Of a stretch of 64,000 bases of DNA, positions 41,350 to 50,714 are shown in pieces. The position numbers and the translations under genes were made by a program. How positions within the stretch are numbered: the stretch's first letter is position 1; the number at the start of each line of letters is the position of its first letter. A model generated the notes under the pieces. That model did not search any database. It was not told the DNA's origin and saw only the letters and a program-made list of their open reading frames with translations. Source of the stretch: ZC4RG20 sp036381515 (GTDB lineage Bacteria; Pseudomonadota; Gammaproteobacteria; Steroidobacterales; Rariloculaceae); the NCBI GenBank assembly GCA_036381515.1, contig DASVCR010000080.1, positions 30,992-94,991 on the forward strand. Reading direction: 5' to 3'.

Positions 41350-43797
41350 TCACTCGTAGCGCAACGCGCTAGTGGGCTCGGCATAAGCCGCGGGGCGGGC
41401 GGCGAGCACCGCGGCCGCGAAGGCCACCACGAGCACGAACGCCGCGGCCCCGCCGATCCCGACCGGATCGGCGGGGCTCACGCCGAACAGCACCCCAGCC
41501 AGAATGCCGGACATCACGTTCCCGCCGGCAAAACCCACGGCCGCGCCGATCAGCACCGGAGGCAGCGTGCGGCGCAGGATCGTCGCGAGCACCTGGCGCG
41601 CGTTCGCGCCGAGCACGATGCGGACGCCGATCTCGCGGTAGCGCCTCGTCACCGCGTACGACACGACGCCGTAGATGCCGATCGAAGCGAGGACGAGCGC
41701 GAGCGCGCCGAGCGCCCCGCCGAGCGCGGTCACGGTGCCCGACAATCCCCGCCAGAAGCCGAGGTTCGCCTCGAGCGGGAGCACGCGCACGACGAGCCCG
41801 GGATCGAGCGACCGAACGATGCCGTGCACGGCGGCCGACAGCGCGCCGATGTCGAGCCGGCTCTTGATCAGCACCTCTTCGCCGCCGGGCAAATAGACGT
41901 AATCGGTCGGAATCCGGCCGAGCGTGCTCACGCCGGCATCTCTCGCCACGCCGACGACGCGCAGCGTCCGCTCGCCCGCGAGCAGCGTCTGGTCGAGCGG
42001 ATCGGCGTCCGGCCAGTAGCGGCGCGCCGTCGTCTCGCTGACGATCGCCGGCATTACCGTCTCGTCCCGCGCGCCGGCATGCTCCGCGTCCGTGAAGGTT
42101 CGTCCGCGAACGATCGGAATGCCGACGAGCCGGAAGTAGCCCGGCGTGACGTTGTTCAGCTCCGCGAGCCGCGTTTCGTTCGGCGGGTCGCCCGGCAGGC
42201 GGACGCTGATCGCGGCCATCTCTTCGCCGAGCGGAGGATCGGACGCGAGCTCGACGGCCTCGACGCCGGGCAGCGCGCCGATCTCGCCGCGCAGGCGCCG
42301 CAGGAACCGCGCGGGATCCGCATCGGTCTGCAGCCCGTCGATCCCGAACGTGACGTAAGCGACGTTCTCGTGCTCGAAGCCGGGATCGATCGTGTGCGCC
42401 GTGTACAGCCCGCGCAGCAGAAGCCCGGCGGCGATCATCAGCGCCATCGAAAGCGCGACCTGAACACCGACGAGCGTGCCGCGAAGCCGGCCGCCGCGCA
42501 GCTGGCCGGTCCCGCCGGCCGTGCCCTGCTTGATCACGGCGTGGAGGTCGGGCTTCGACACGTGCAGCGCCGGCGCGAGGCCGAACACGAGCCCGGAAAG
42601 GAGCGTGACGCCCGCGGCGAACGCGAGGACCCGATGGTCGGGCGACAGGTCGAGCCCGAGCTCGAACGACGGGAGCTCGGGCGGCACGAGGCCCGGCAGC
42701 CACAGCACGAGCACCGGGAACGAGATCAGCGCGACGATGCAGCCGATCAGGCCGCCGATGATCGAGATCAGCAGGCTTTCGGTCAGGAGCTGACGCACGA
42801 TGCGTGCCCGGTTCGCACCGAGCGACAGGCGTATGCCGAGCTCCTGGCTGCGCGCGGTGCCGCGGGCGAGCAGGAGGTTCGCGACGTTCGCGCACGCGAT
42901 CAGCAGGATGAATCCGAACGCGGCCATCAGGACTACGCCTGCGCCGGTCGCGGGACCGCGCAGCTGCGGCGGCACGGTGGCCGGCGTCGCCCGCTCGATC
43001 TCGAGCGCGGTCGCGCGGCCCGGGTCGAGCTCGTCGATCTGCGCCGCGATCGCGGCGAGCTCCGCCCGCGCTTGCTCGATGCTCGCCCCTTCGGCGCGCC
43101 GGCCGATCAACGTCAGCCAATGGAAATCGTTATTTTCGTAGCGCTCGGGCGAGCGGCCGACGAGAGGATCGGCGCTGATCGGCGCGAAATAGCCGGGCGT
43201 CATCGGCGAGCCGCCGTAGGTGCCCGCGGCAGCCACGCCGACGACCGTGAACAGCTGCCGGTTGAGCTCGATGGTCCGGCCGACGATGCCCGGGTCCGCA
43301 TCGAACGTGCGCGTCCACAGCGAGTGGCCGAGCACGACGACGGGCGGCGCGCCGAGCGCGCAGTCCTCGTCCGTCAGCGCGCGGCCGAGCGCCGGGGGCG
43401 ACTCGAGGACCGCGAAGTAGTTGCAGCTGACGAGCACGCCGAACATCTGCTGCGGCGCGTCCCCGCCGAGCGTCGTCTCCAACGGGTTCGAATGGGCCAG
43501 CACGCCGGAAAGCGTCTGCGTGCCGTCGCGGTACGCGTGGTACTCCCCGACCGAGAACGTGCCGGCCCCGCTTTGGAACTTGACGCGGCCCCCGTCCGGG
43601 TACTGCCGGATCGACACGAGCTCGTGCGCGTCGGGCGCCGGCAGGTCACGGAAGAGCACGCCGTTCAGGACCGTGAAAATGCCGGCGTTCACGCCGACAC
43701 CGAGCGCAATCGTCACGATGGCCGCGGCCGTAAACGCCGGGGCGCGCGTCAACGAGCGAACCGCATAGCGGATGTCGCTCCACACATCATCGAGCAT
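41350..43797 (-). CDS. ADOP-type FtsX/MacB-like permease (815 aa)
   Basis: Orphan permease with two FtsX modules. The N-terminus DIRYAVRSLTRAPAFTAAA and ALGVGVNAGIFTVLNGVLFRDLP are diagnostic of the duplicated orphan permeases of Acidobacteria and relatives. Helices lie near 20-42, 280-300, 335-360 and 390-410, then again in the second module near 460-480 and 680-790. Two large periplasmic MacB-like loops sit between. ARSQELGIRLSLGANRARI and RRYREIGVRIVLGANARQV are the paired coupling stretches. There is no ATPase gene nearby, and the PadR-type regulator often next to such genes is absent. ATG 43797 has GAGGAGCCG upstream. It may handle lipids or peptides; the function is unproven. Confidence 0.87.
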   Translation of the reverse strand: MLDDVWSDIRYAVRSLTRAPAFTAAAIVTIALGVGVNAGIFTVLNGVLFRDLPAPDAHELVSIRQYPDGGRVKFQSGAGTFSVGEYHAYRDGTQTLSGVLAHSNPLETTLGGDAPQQMFGVLVSCNYFAVLESPPALGRALTDEDCALGAPPVVVLGHSLWTRTFDADPGIVGRTIELNRQLFTVVGVAAAGTYGGSPMTPGYFAPISADPLVGRSPERYENNDFHWLTLIGRRAEGASIEQARAELAAIAAQIDELDPGRATALEIERATPATVPPQLRGPATGAGVVLMAAFGFILLIACANVANLLLARGTARSQELGIRLSLGANRARIVRQLLTESLLISIIGGLIGCIVALISFPVLVLWLPGLVPPELPSFELGLDLSPDHRVLAFAAGVTLLSGLVFGLAPALHVSKPDLHAVIKQGTAGGTGQLRGGRLRGTLVGVQVALSMALMIAAGLLLRGLYTAHTIDPGFEHENVAYVTFGIDGLQTDADPARFLRRLRGEIGALPGVEAVELASDPPLGEEMAAISVRLPGDPPNETRLAELNNVTPGYFRLVGIPIVRGRTFTDAEHAGARDETVMPAIVSETTARRYWPDADPLDQTLLAGERTLRVVGVARDAGVSTLGRIPTDYVYLPGGEEVLIKSRLDIGALSAAVHGIVRSLDPGLVVRVLPLEANLGFWRGLSGTVTALGGALGALALVLASIGIYGVVSYAVTRRYREIGVRIVLGANARQVLATILRRTLPPVLIGAAVGFAGGNVMSGILAGVLFGVSPADPVGIGGAAAFVLVVAFAAAVLAARPAAYAEPTSALRYE

Positions 43798-44137
43798 GCT
43801 CGGCTCCTCGACGAATCGCGATGCCGAACACGCGTCGCACGGATCGTGCCAATCCCGCGACTCGGCCCAAGTCGTTGAAGATCCCCGGGGAACGGCTCGC
43901 CGCGCGAACCGTTCCCGTCGTCGCGTCATCCCGATATCGGAAGCCCGCGTCCCGCCAGCGGGAGCGCCGCGGCGCGGCGTGCGGCCGCGCTACTTGAGCT
44001 CGTCGATCGCGCTCTGCACGCCCGGCAGAATCACGAAGGCCAGCCTGCCGAACTCGCCCTGGACCGCTTGGGGCGACGGCAGTATAAAGGCCGGCCGGCG
44101 CGACGGGCGGGACATTCCCGCCCGCCGGCCGGCGTCG
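43798..44137. other. Gap between permease and TonB receptor 3, 340 bp
   Basis: No gene is clearly coded. On the minus strand a 48-codon open stretch, ending near 43992, continues in frame after the receptor's stop codon and reads FGRLAFVILPGVQSAIDELK at its end; it has no start codon of its own. A TATACT box is at 44079-44084 (minus), but without a -35. I see no repeat. Confidence 0.35.
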
Positions 44138-47100
44138 TCAGAACGAGACCTCCACGCCGACGAAGAAGCGGCGGCCGAGCTGGTCGTACCGGGCGCTCCC
44201 GGACGGCGTCGCGGGCGCCGGCAGCTCCGGCGGGTTCTCGAGGTTCACGAAGCGGCCATCGGCCGCGTACGCGCCGCCCGACAGCGGGGGCTCCTCGTCG
44301 AACAGGTTGTCGATGCCGGCGCGGATCACGTACCGGTCGGACATCCGGTACGACGCGGACAGCGAGAAGATGTCGTAATCCTCGAAGACGCCGCGGGTCC
44401 GGGTCTCCGGATTCGTCGCGTACGCCGCGGGCTTGATCGTCGGATAGTGGTTCCAGCGCAGGCTCGCGCTCCACGGCCCCGCGAAATAGCCGAGGGTCGT
44501 GAAGAGCTGATAGTCGTAGCCCGAGCAATCGAGACCGAACTCGCAGCCCTGCGTTCCGACCCAGTCGCGCACCGGCGCGGTGGGACCGTCCTGCGTCAGC
44601 CGGTCGATCGGCATCGTGATCTGCGAGCTGACCGCGAGCTGCCCTGGGATCCGGCGCAGGAACCCGCCGAGCTCGGCGAAATCGAGGCGCCAGTCGACCT
44701 GCACGTCGATGCCGCTGTACTCGAGCCAGCCGCGATTCGTGTAGCTGATCTCGACGATCGTCATGCGGCCGTCGAACGGATCGCGGAACACCGGCTCGCA
44801 GGCCGCGCTGTCCGGATCGAAGCTCATGATGCACTGGCGCCAGACCTCGTCGCCGCTTTGCTGCCCGATCAGATCGTCGATCTCGATCTCGTAGTAGTCG
44901 ATCGTCGTCGTGAGCCCCGAGAGCCATGGGTTATCGAACGCCGACGTCAGGACGAGGCCTAGCGTGAACGTATCCGCCGTCTCGGCGCCGATGTTCGGAT
45001 TGCCGCGCAGATACGCCGTCCCGCCCGCCCCCGCGCCCGAGGCCGGCAGCTGATTGATCGGCGTCGTCTCGAACCATCTTCTCGCCGCGGTCTCGGTCAT
45101 CAGCGCGCGGCAAAGCGCCTCGACCTTCGGCGCGATCTCGGGATTCCGGATCGGGTTCGCGCTGTAGTCGAGCTCCTGGTCGTTCGGCGAGCACGGGTCG
45201 CCGGTGATCGAGATGAACGCCTGCGAGCGGCCGAGGAACGCCTCCGCGATGTGCGGCGCCCGCGTCGCGCGGTTGATGCCGCCGCGGACCCGCGCCCACG
45301 ACGTCGGCGCCCAGTCGATGAGGAACTTGTACGTATCGACCTTGCCGGCCGTCGTGTAGTCCGACACGCGGCCGCCGATCTCGAAGTTGAGCTGCCGCAG
45401 CAGCCGCCGGTCCCGCGCGACCGGGATCAGCACCTCGCCGTAGATCTCGCGGACGCTCATGTCGGCAAACGTGTTGCCCTGCGGGAACAGGCCGAGCGCC
45501 TGGTCGTGATACGTGAACGGGTCGTTGATGTTGTCGTTCACGAACACGTAGTCGTATTCGCGGTAGTGCGCGCCGAGCGCGAACTGCAGCGGCCCCGCCC
45601 GCAGGTCGAACGCGTCGCCGGTCAGGTTCGCCTCGACGATCCGCTGCTCGAGCCGTCCCGTCGCCTGCATGTCGACGGTCACCGTCTGGATGCAGTCCTC
45701 CGAAGGGTCGAAGGTTCTGAAGATCGGCAGGCCGGTCGTGCAGGAGCCTCGGCCCGACGACGTCGGCGAGATGCCGAGCCCTTCGAACGCGACGCCGTAG
45801 TTCGGCGAACGGAGGAGCGCGTTGTACTGCGCGAGGGACGACGCGCCCTTGTTCAACGTCGTCGTCTCGGACGCGCCGTACGACACGAACGTGTCCCACA
45901 CCCACCCGTTCTCGAGCTCGCCCTGAAACCCGAGCGTCAGCTGCGACGTCTGCACGCGGTTGTCCGTCGAGCGCTCCGGGAGCCAGTTCATCACTCGATG
46001 GACGCGGATGTCGGCGTTCGGCTCGTCGCGGTTCCTGAGCAGGAACTCGAGCTCGGGCGGCAGCGGGAAGGCCTGGCTCTCCGTGCATCCGCCGACGGGC
46101 GGACAGTTCAACCCGTACGTGCCGCCCGGCAGGTACGCGGGATTCGTCGTCCCGTCCGGCAGCAGCGAATCGGGCCACACCGTGCCCTCGAACCCGACCG
46201 GGATCGTCCCCGTCCAGTTGTTCACCGCCGGCGAGAACGACGTCATCGTCTGCGTGCGCATCGTCGCGTACTGGCCGCGCAGATACGCGGTCAGGTTCTC
46301 GGTGAACTCGAACTCCGCCTTCGAGAACATCGAGTACCGATCGAGCGGGACGGAGTTGATCGCGCGCAGATCCTCGAATTGCTCGTAGATGACGTTGTTC
46401 GCGCCGATCTTGCGGAACGGGAGCCCCGGATAATCCGGATGCTCGAAGGGGCCCTGATACCGATAGGAGCCGGCATTGCCGTTCGTCCCGAAGAACGCGG
46501 CTCCGCCGGTGAACACCGTCCCGGTGCCGTCCGGCGTCGGGTTCACGAAGTACTTGCCGGTCGGGCTCGGCATCGGGCATGGCCGGCCGTTCGGCAACGT
46601 GCACGGCGGCATGTCCACGAAAATCGCGTCGATCGCCGACTGGTAAGGACGCTGGCTCGGCGGCACGATCGCGAAGTCGACGTACGTTTCGCCGAGCAGG
46701 CTGCCGGCGATGTACGGGTCATAGAGCTGCTCGCGCATCCACTCGCGCTCGAAGTCGTAGGACGCGGAACGGTTCGCGTGCTCGATCCCGAGCATCACGT
46801 TGCCGCGCCCGTCCGCGAAGTTCGCGCCGAGCAGCCCCGACACCTGCAGCTGCTCGCCGTCGCCCTGCTCCGTCGTGCCCCAGCGGACCGTGAAATCCAT
46901 GCCCTCGTAGTCGTCCTTCAAAATGAAGTTCACGACCCCGGCCACGGCGTCGGCGCCGTACACGGCCGACGCGCCGCCCGAGATGATCTCGACGCGCTGG
47001 ATCGCCGACGCGGGGATCGAGTTCGTGTCGACGGCGAGGTTCGCGTTCAGCGGCTGTGCGCGCCGCCCGTCGATCAACGTCAGCGTACGAAACGAGCCGA

Positions 47101-47455
47101 GACCGCGCAGGTCGATGTTCGACGCCCCCGGCGTCGTCGTCGCCGTCGCCTGCAGCGTCGTCTCCGTGAACTCGGTCTGGGCCGCGGGCACGAACTGCGG
47201 CAGCTGATTCAGCACGGTTTCGATGCCGACGACGCTCGTGCTCGTGAACGTCTCCGAGTCGACCGTCACGATCGGGCTGTTCGCGACGAAGTCCTGACGG
47301 CGGATACGCGAGCCCGTGACGACGACTTCCTCGACGGCATCGGGCTGCTGCGCGGGAGCAGGCGCGCTCACTCCGGCGGTCAACACTGCCGCGAGCGATG
47401 CGGAAAGCCTCGTGACCGGAAGCTCGCGAAGAACCCTGTGCTTTCTCGTAGTCAT
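44138..47455 (-). CDS. TonB-dependent outer-membrane receptor 3 (1105 aa)
   Basis: ATG 47455 lies behind a GAGGGGAGGATCAAG site. The signal peptide ends near APAPAQ (35), followed by VEEVVVTGSRIRR, a TonB-box-like region. The plug (about 50-190) includes LRGLGSFRTLTLIDGRR and ISGGASAVYGADAVAGVV, the same large-receptor type as receptor 2. The barrel has about 900 residues with long Cys-containing loops (NGRPCPM, CPPVGGC), and it ends in the classical aromatic VEVSF. The two GSRIR-type receptors are homologues with different loop lengths, so their ligands probably differ. Divergent from the patatin gene. Confidence 0.93.
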   Translation of the reverse strand: MTTRKHRVLRELPVTRLSASLAAVLTAGVSAPAPAQQPDAVEEVVVTGSRIRRQDFVANSPIVTVDSETFTSTSVVGIETVLNQLPQFVPAAQTEFTETTLQATATTTPGASNIDLRGLGSFRTLTLIDGRRAQPLNANLAVDTNSIPASAIQRVEIISGGASAVYGADAVAGVVNFILKDDYEGMDFTVRWGTTEQGDGEQLQVSGLLGANFADGRGNVMLGIEHANRSASYDFEREWMREQLYDPYIAGSLLGETYVDFAIVPPSQRPYQSAIDAIFVDMPPCTLPNGRPCPMPSPTGKYFVNPTPDGTGTVFTGGAAFFGTNGNAGSYRYQGPFEHPDYPGLPFRKIGANNVIYEQFEDLRAINSVPLDRYSMFSKAEFEFTENLTAYLRGQYATMRTQTMTSFSPAVNNWTGTIPVGFEGTVWPDSLLPDGTTNPAYLPGGTYGLNCPPVGGCTESQAFPLPPELEFLLRNRDEPNADIRVHRVMNWLPERSTDNRVQTSQLTLGFQGELENGWVWDTFVSYGASETTTLNKGASSLAQYNALLRSPNYGVAFEGLGISPTSSGRGSCTTGLPIFRTFDPSEDCIQTVTVDMQATGRLEQRIVEANLTGDAFDLRAGPLQFALGAHYREYDYVFVNDNINDPFTYHDQALGLFPQGNTFADMSVREIYGEVLIPVARDRRLLRQLNFEIGGRVSDYTTAGKVDTYKFLIDWAPTSWARVRGGINRATRAPHIAEAFLGRSQAFISITGDPCSPNDQELDYSANPIRNPEIAPKVEALCRALMTETAARRWFETTPINQLPASGAGAGGTAYLRGNPNIGAETADTFTLGLVLTSAFDNPWLSGLTTTIDYYEIEIDDLIGQQSGDEVWRQCIMSFDPDSAACEPVFRDPFDGRMTIVEISYTNRGWLEYSGIDVQVDWRLDFAELGGFLRRIPGQLAVSSQITMPIDRLTQDGPTAPVRDWVGTQGCEFGLDCSGYDYQLFTTLGYFAGPWSASLRWNHYPTIKPAAYATNPETRTRGVFEDYDIFSLSASYRMSDRYVIRAGIDNLFDEEPPLSGGAYAADGRFVNLENPPELPAPATPSGSARYDQLGRRFFVGVEVSF

Positions 47456-47948
47456 TCTTGATCCTCCCCTCTCGCGCCCAAGATCGGTCCGCCGATGATG
47501 TGTGGTCAGTGCTGCGCTATAGGGAAACCTCCGCGATCCGATCGGACGGATCGGCGTTCTGCTTTGCTGGGTGGGTTGTCGAGGTCTGCCGAGGCCGGCC
47601 GCCCGAAGCGGCGGCGCGATCGAAGGAACGATGGAGCGCTACCGCGTCCACCTCGAGCTCCGACGGCGCGCCGCCGGCAGCGTCGTGAGGGTCACCACGG
47701 GCTCGGAGCGAGGCTCCCTATGGCACCTGCGTCGCATGCGTGTTCGTCTTCTGCATGCTGTCTTTTAAATCATTTTCGAGCCTATCCGGGCGCCGGTATC
47801 CTGTCAAACACGTTCGACAGGCGCTTGTTGATACGACTCCGTCGGTGGGACAATTCGCACGATCGGCGAAGAACACCGCTCGCAATCCAAGTGACCACCA
47901 CTCTGCTCGCCGTCGCGCGGCGACCGGGATCGCCTTCACGCGCGCGAC
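47456..47948. other. Divergent regulatory gap between receptor 3 and patatin genes, 493 bp
   Basis: It holds the receptor's ribosome-binding site (47456-47475), an interrupted palindrome around GATCCGATCGGACGGATCGG near 47533-47552, and an inverted repeat CCTGTC/GACAGG with a 10-base gap at 47800-47821 that could be an operator. A weak promoter-like TTGATA with 17-base spacing to CAATTC runs toward the patatin gene near 47830-47858. No open frame looks coding. Confidence 0.4.
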
Positions 47949-50438
47949 ATGTCGCTCGAGGACGGGATGCGTGAGAAGGAGCTCAGGCTCGCGCTCGTGT
48001 GCTTCGGCGGCGTCTCCCTCGCCGTCTACATGCACGGCGTCAGCAAGGAGATCCTGAAGCTCGTCCGCGCATCGCGCACGCTGCACGCGATCACCGATCG
48101 CGCCGCGCGAGCCGCGGCGCGCGCCGAGGACCATATCCCTTCGGGAGACCCCGAGCACGACACGGAGACCGTCTACTTCGACCTGCTGCGCGAGATCGGC
48201 CGGCACGTCGAGCTTCGCGTGATCGTCGACGTGATCGCGGGCGCGTCGGCCGGCGGGATCAACGGCGTCATGCTGGCCCGCGCCATCGCGCACGATCTGC
48301 CCGTCGCGCACCTGCGCGACATGTGGCTCGAATCCGGCGACGTATCCGAGCTCCTCGCGGAGTCGCGCCGCGCGCGCCGCTGGAGCAAGCCGTTCATGAG
48401 CCCGTTCGTCTGGGCGCTCGGCTTTAGCGACTATGCAGGCGGCATTCGCGACAGCGAGGTCCGGCACAAGCTGTCGCTCTTCGTCCGCTCGCGCTGGTTC
48501 AAGCCGCCGCTCGACGGACCGAAGATGAGCCGGCTCATGTTCACGGCGGTCGACCGGATGGGCGATCGCTCGGACCCCGCACGCTCGCTGCTGCCGACGG
48601 GGCTGCAGCTCGATCTCTTCGTGACCGTGACCGATTTCTACGGGTATCAGCGGCTCCTGCAGATCCACGATCCGGCCGTGATCGCCGAGCGCGAGCACCG
48701 CCACGTGCTGCACTTCAGTTACCGCCGCTTCCCGAGCGGCGACGTCGCGAGCGATTTCACCGGCGACAACGCGGCCGCGCTCGCGTTCGCCGCGCGGGCG
48801 ACGTCGGCCTATCCCGGCGTCTTCCCTCCGGCGCAGATCCGCGAGGTCGACGCGATGCTGAACGAGGCGCGGCGCACGTGGCCGGGGCGTGCACGGTTCA
48901 TCCGTGAACAGTTCCGCGACTACCATCGCGCGGGCCTCGACCCGGAGGCGACGTCCTTCATCGACGGCGCCGTGTTGAACAACAAACCGTTCGCCGAGGC
49001 GATCGAAGCGCTGCGCACTCGACCCGCGTATCGCCAGGTCGATCGCCGGCTCTTGTACATCGACCCCGATCCGGCGCAGCCGCCGCCTCCACCGAGCGGG
49101 CGCACGCCCGGCTTTTTCGCGACGCTCAAGGGCGCGCTGTCCGACCTGCCGCGCAACCAGCCGATCGCCGAGCAGCTCGACGCGATCGCGGCCTTCAACG
49201 ACCGCGTGCGCCGGCGCCGCGCGATCGTCGATTCCGCGAGGCCCGAGATCGCCCGGCTCGTCACCCAGCTGCCCGAGGCGAGGATCGAAGGCCCCATCGA
49301 TGCGGCCGCGATTCGTGCATGGCGGGAAGCCGCGAACGAGCACGCGGCGCGCAGCGCGGGCTTCGCGTACCAGGGCTACGTCCGCAGAAGGCTCGATTCC
49401 GTGCAGGCCTTCATCGCGCGCGCATTGAGCGCGATATGCGGCATGCAGGAGGGGGCCGCGGAGGAGCGCGTCGTCGAAGCGATCGTCGCCGCGTGGGCCC
49501 GTCGGCGCGGCATCGAGTACCGCGCCGATTCGGTGGCACGCGAAACCCGCGACGGCGCAGGCGCCGTGCCTCCGTGGCTCGAGCTGCTGCAGGCCTTCGA
49601 CGTCGAATTTCGCAGACGGCGGCTCGCGTTCATGATCCAGGGTCAGAATCGCCTCTACGCGATGCTCGCCGACGACGAGCACGGCGAGCCCCGCAGGCAG
49701 ATCGACCGCCTGAAGCGCTCCTTCTACCTGAGCCTCGACCGCTTGCGCCGCTATGACGGCCCGGATTTCTATCGCAGCGTCACGTGCGACGAGCTGCGCG
49801 GGCTGTTCGCGGCGCTCCTCCGCCCCGAGCAGATCCCGTCGCGAGACGCCGGCGTCGAGTCCTTCGCCGCGGAGAACGAGGACGCACTCACGCGCGTCAT
49901 CGAGCGGCTGGCCGCCGAGATCGATCTGCCTGCGACGACGGAGGAGCTCGACGCCCTCCTCGCCGGCATGGACGCCGAGCACTGGCCGGCGCACGCGCGC
50001 CGCGAGGTGCTCGTGAACTATGTCGGCTTTCCGTTCTGGGACGTGCTGACGATGGCGGTCACGAGCTGGCGCGATCTCGGCGAGTACGACGAGATCCGCG
50101 TGAACCGCATCAGCCCAGACGACGCGCCGACGCTCGCCCGCATGAAGGAAGCGCCCGCGTTGAAGGGCACGACGTTCCTGCACTTCGGCGCATTTTTGTC
50201 GAGAGCCTTCCGCGAGAACGACTACCTGCTCGGCAGGCTGCATGCGATCGACCGTTTGGTCGACATCGTCTGCGACTCGGCCGGCCCCGACGCCGTCGCG
50301 AACATCGACGTCGCGGCGCTGAAGCGGCGCGCGTTCGAGCTCGTGCTGCGCGCCGAGGCGCCTCACCTGCCTCGGGCCCGTTCGTTGATCGAGCGCCTGC
50401 ACGCCGAGCTCCTCGATCAATCGCCCGCAGCGTGCTGA
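47949..50438 (+). CDS. Patatin-like phospholipase, DUF3376-containing (829 aa)
   Basis: Acyl hydrolase with a Ser-Asp dyad. The oxyanion loop is CFGGVSLAVYMHG (18-30), the nucleophile elbow GASAGG (Ser100), and the catalytic Asp is in SFIDGAVLNNKP near 339. The C-terminal ~450 residues (DUF3376-like) are helical. The size and both regions match the patatin-related family TIGR03607, which I recall as present in Actinobacteria and some Proteobacteria. There is no signal peptide. It cleaves phospholipids or lysophospholipids; the biological role is not known. ATG 47949 could also be the ATG at residue 7. It stands alone, divergent from receptor 3. Confidence 0.9.
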   Translation: MSLEDGMREKELRLALVCFGGVSLAVYMHGVSKEILKLVRASRTLHAITDRAARAAARAEDHIPSGDPEHDTETVYFDLLREIGRHVELRVIVDVIAGASAGGINGVMLARAIAHDLPVAHLRDMWLESGDVSELLAESRRARRWSKPFMSPFVWALGFSDYAGGIRDSEVRHKLSLFVRSRWFKPPLDGPKMSRLMFTAVDRMGDRSDPARSLLPTGLQLDLFVTVTDFYGYQRLLQIHDPAVIAEREHRHVLHFSYRRFPSGDVASDFTGDNAAALAFAARATSAYPGVFPPAQIREVDAMLNEARRTWPGRARFIREQFRDYHRAGLDPEATSFIDGAVLNNKPFAEAIEALRTRPAYRQVDRRLLYIDPDPAQPPPPPSGRTPGFFATLKGALSDLPRNQPIAEQLDAIAAFNDRVRRRRAIVDSARPEIARLVTQLPEARIEGPIDAAAIRAWREAANEHAARSAGFAYQGYVRRRLDSVQAFIARALSAICGMQEGAAEERVVEAIVAAWARRRGIEYRADSVARETRDGAGAVPPWLELLQAFDVEFRRRRLAFMIQGQNRLYAMLADDEHGEPRRQIDRLKRSFYLSLDRLRRYDGPDFYRSVTCDELRGLFAALLRPEQIPSRDAGVESFAAENEDALTRVIERLAAEIDLPATTEELDALLAGMDAEHWPAHARREVLVNYVGFPFWDVLTMAVTSWRDLGEYDEIRVNRISPDDAPTLARMKEAPALKGTTFLHFGAFLSRAFRENDYLLGRLHAIDRLVDIVCDSAGPDAVANIDVAALKRRAFELVLRAEAPHLPRARSLIERLHAELLDQSPAAC

Positions 50439-50714
50439 CACGGGCCGCATCCCGCCGGCGGCACGTCGCCTCGGCTGCGCCCACGCCCCACGGAGTGACG
50501 ATGCGGCCGACGTTCGATTGCTGGCCCCGAGACTTACGCCGACTTATCCTGTCGGCCGAGCACGACGCCCGCGGGAGGATTCGAGCGTGAAATGCCGGAC
50601 CGTCACCACGCGTCCCGGCGGCGCCCTGGGAGGCGGCGTCCGGTGCGCCGCTCGCTCGACACGCGCCGCCGATAACCGTCGAGCCCGGCCCCGAACGCAC
50701 GCGAGCGCCGCCGC

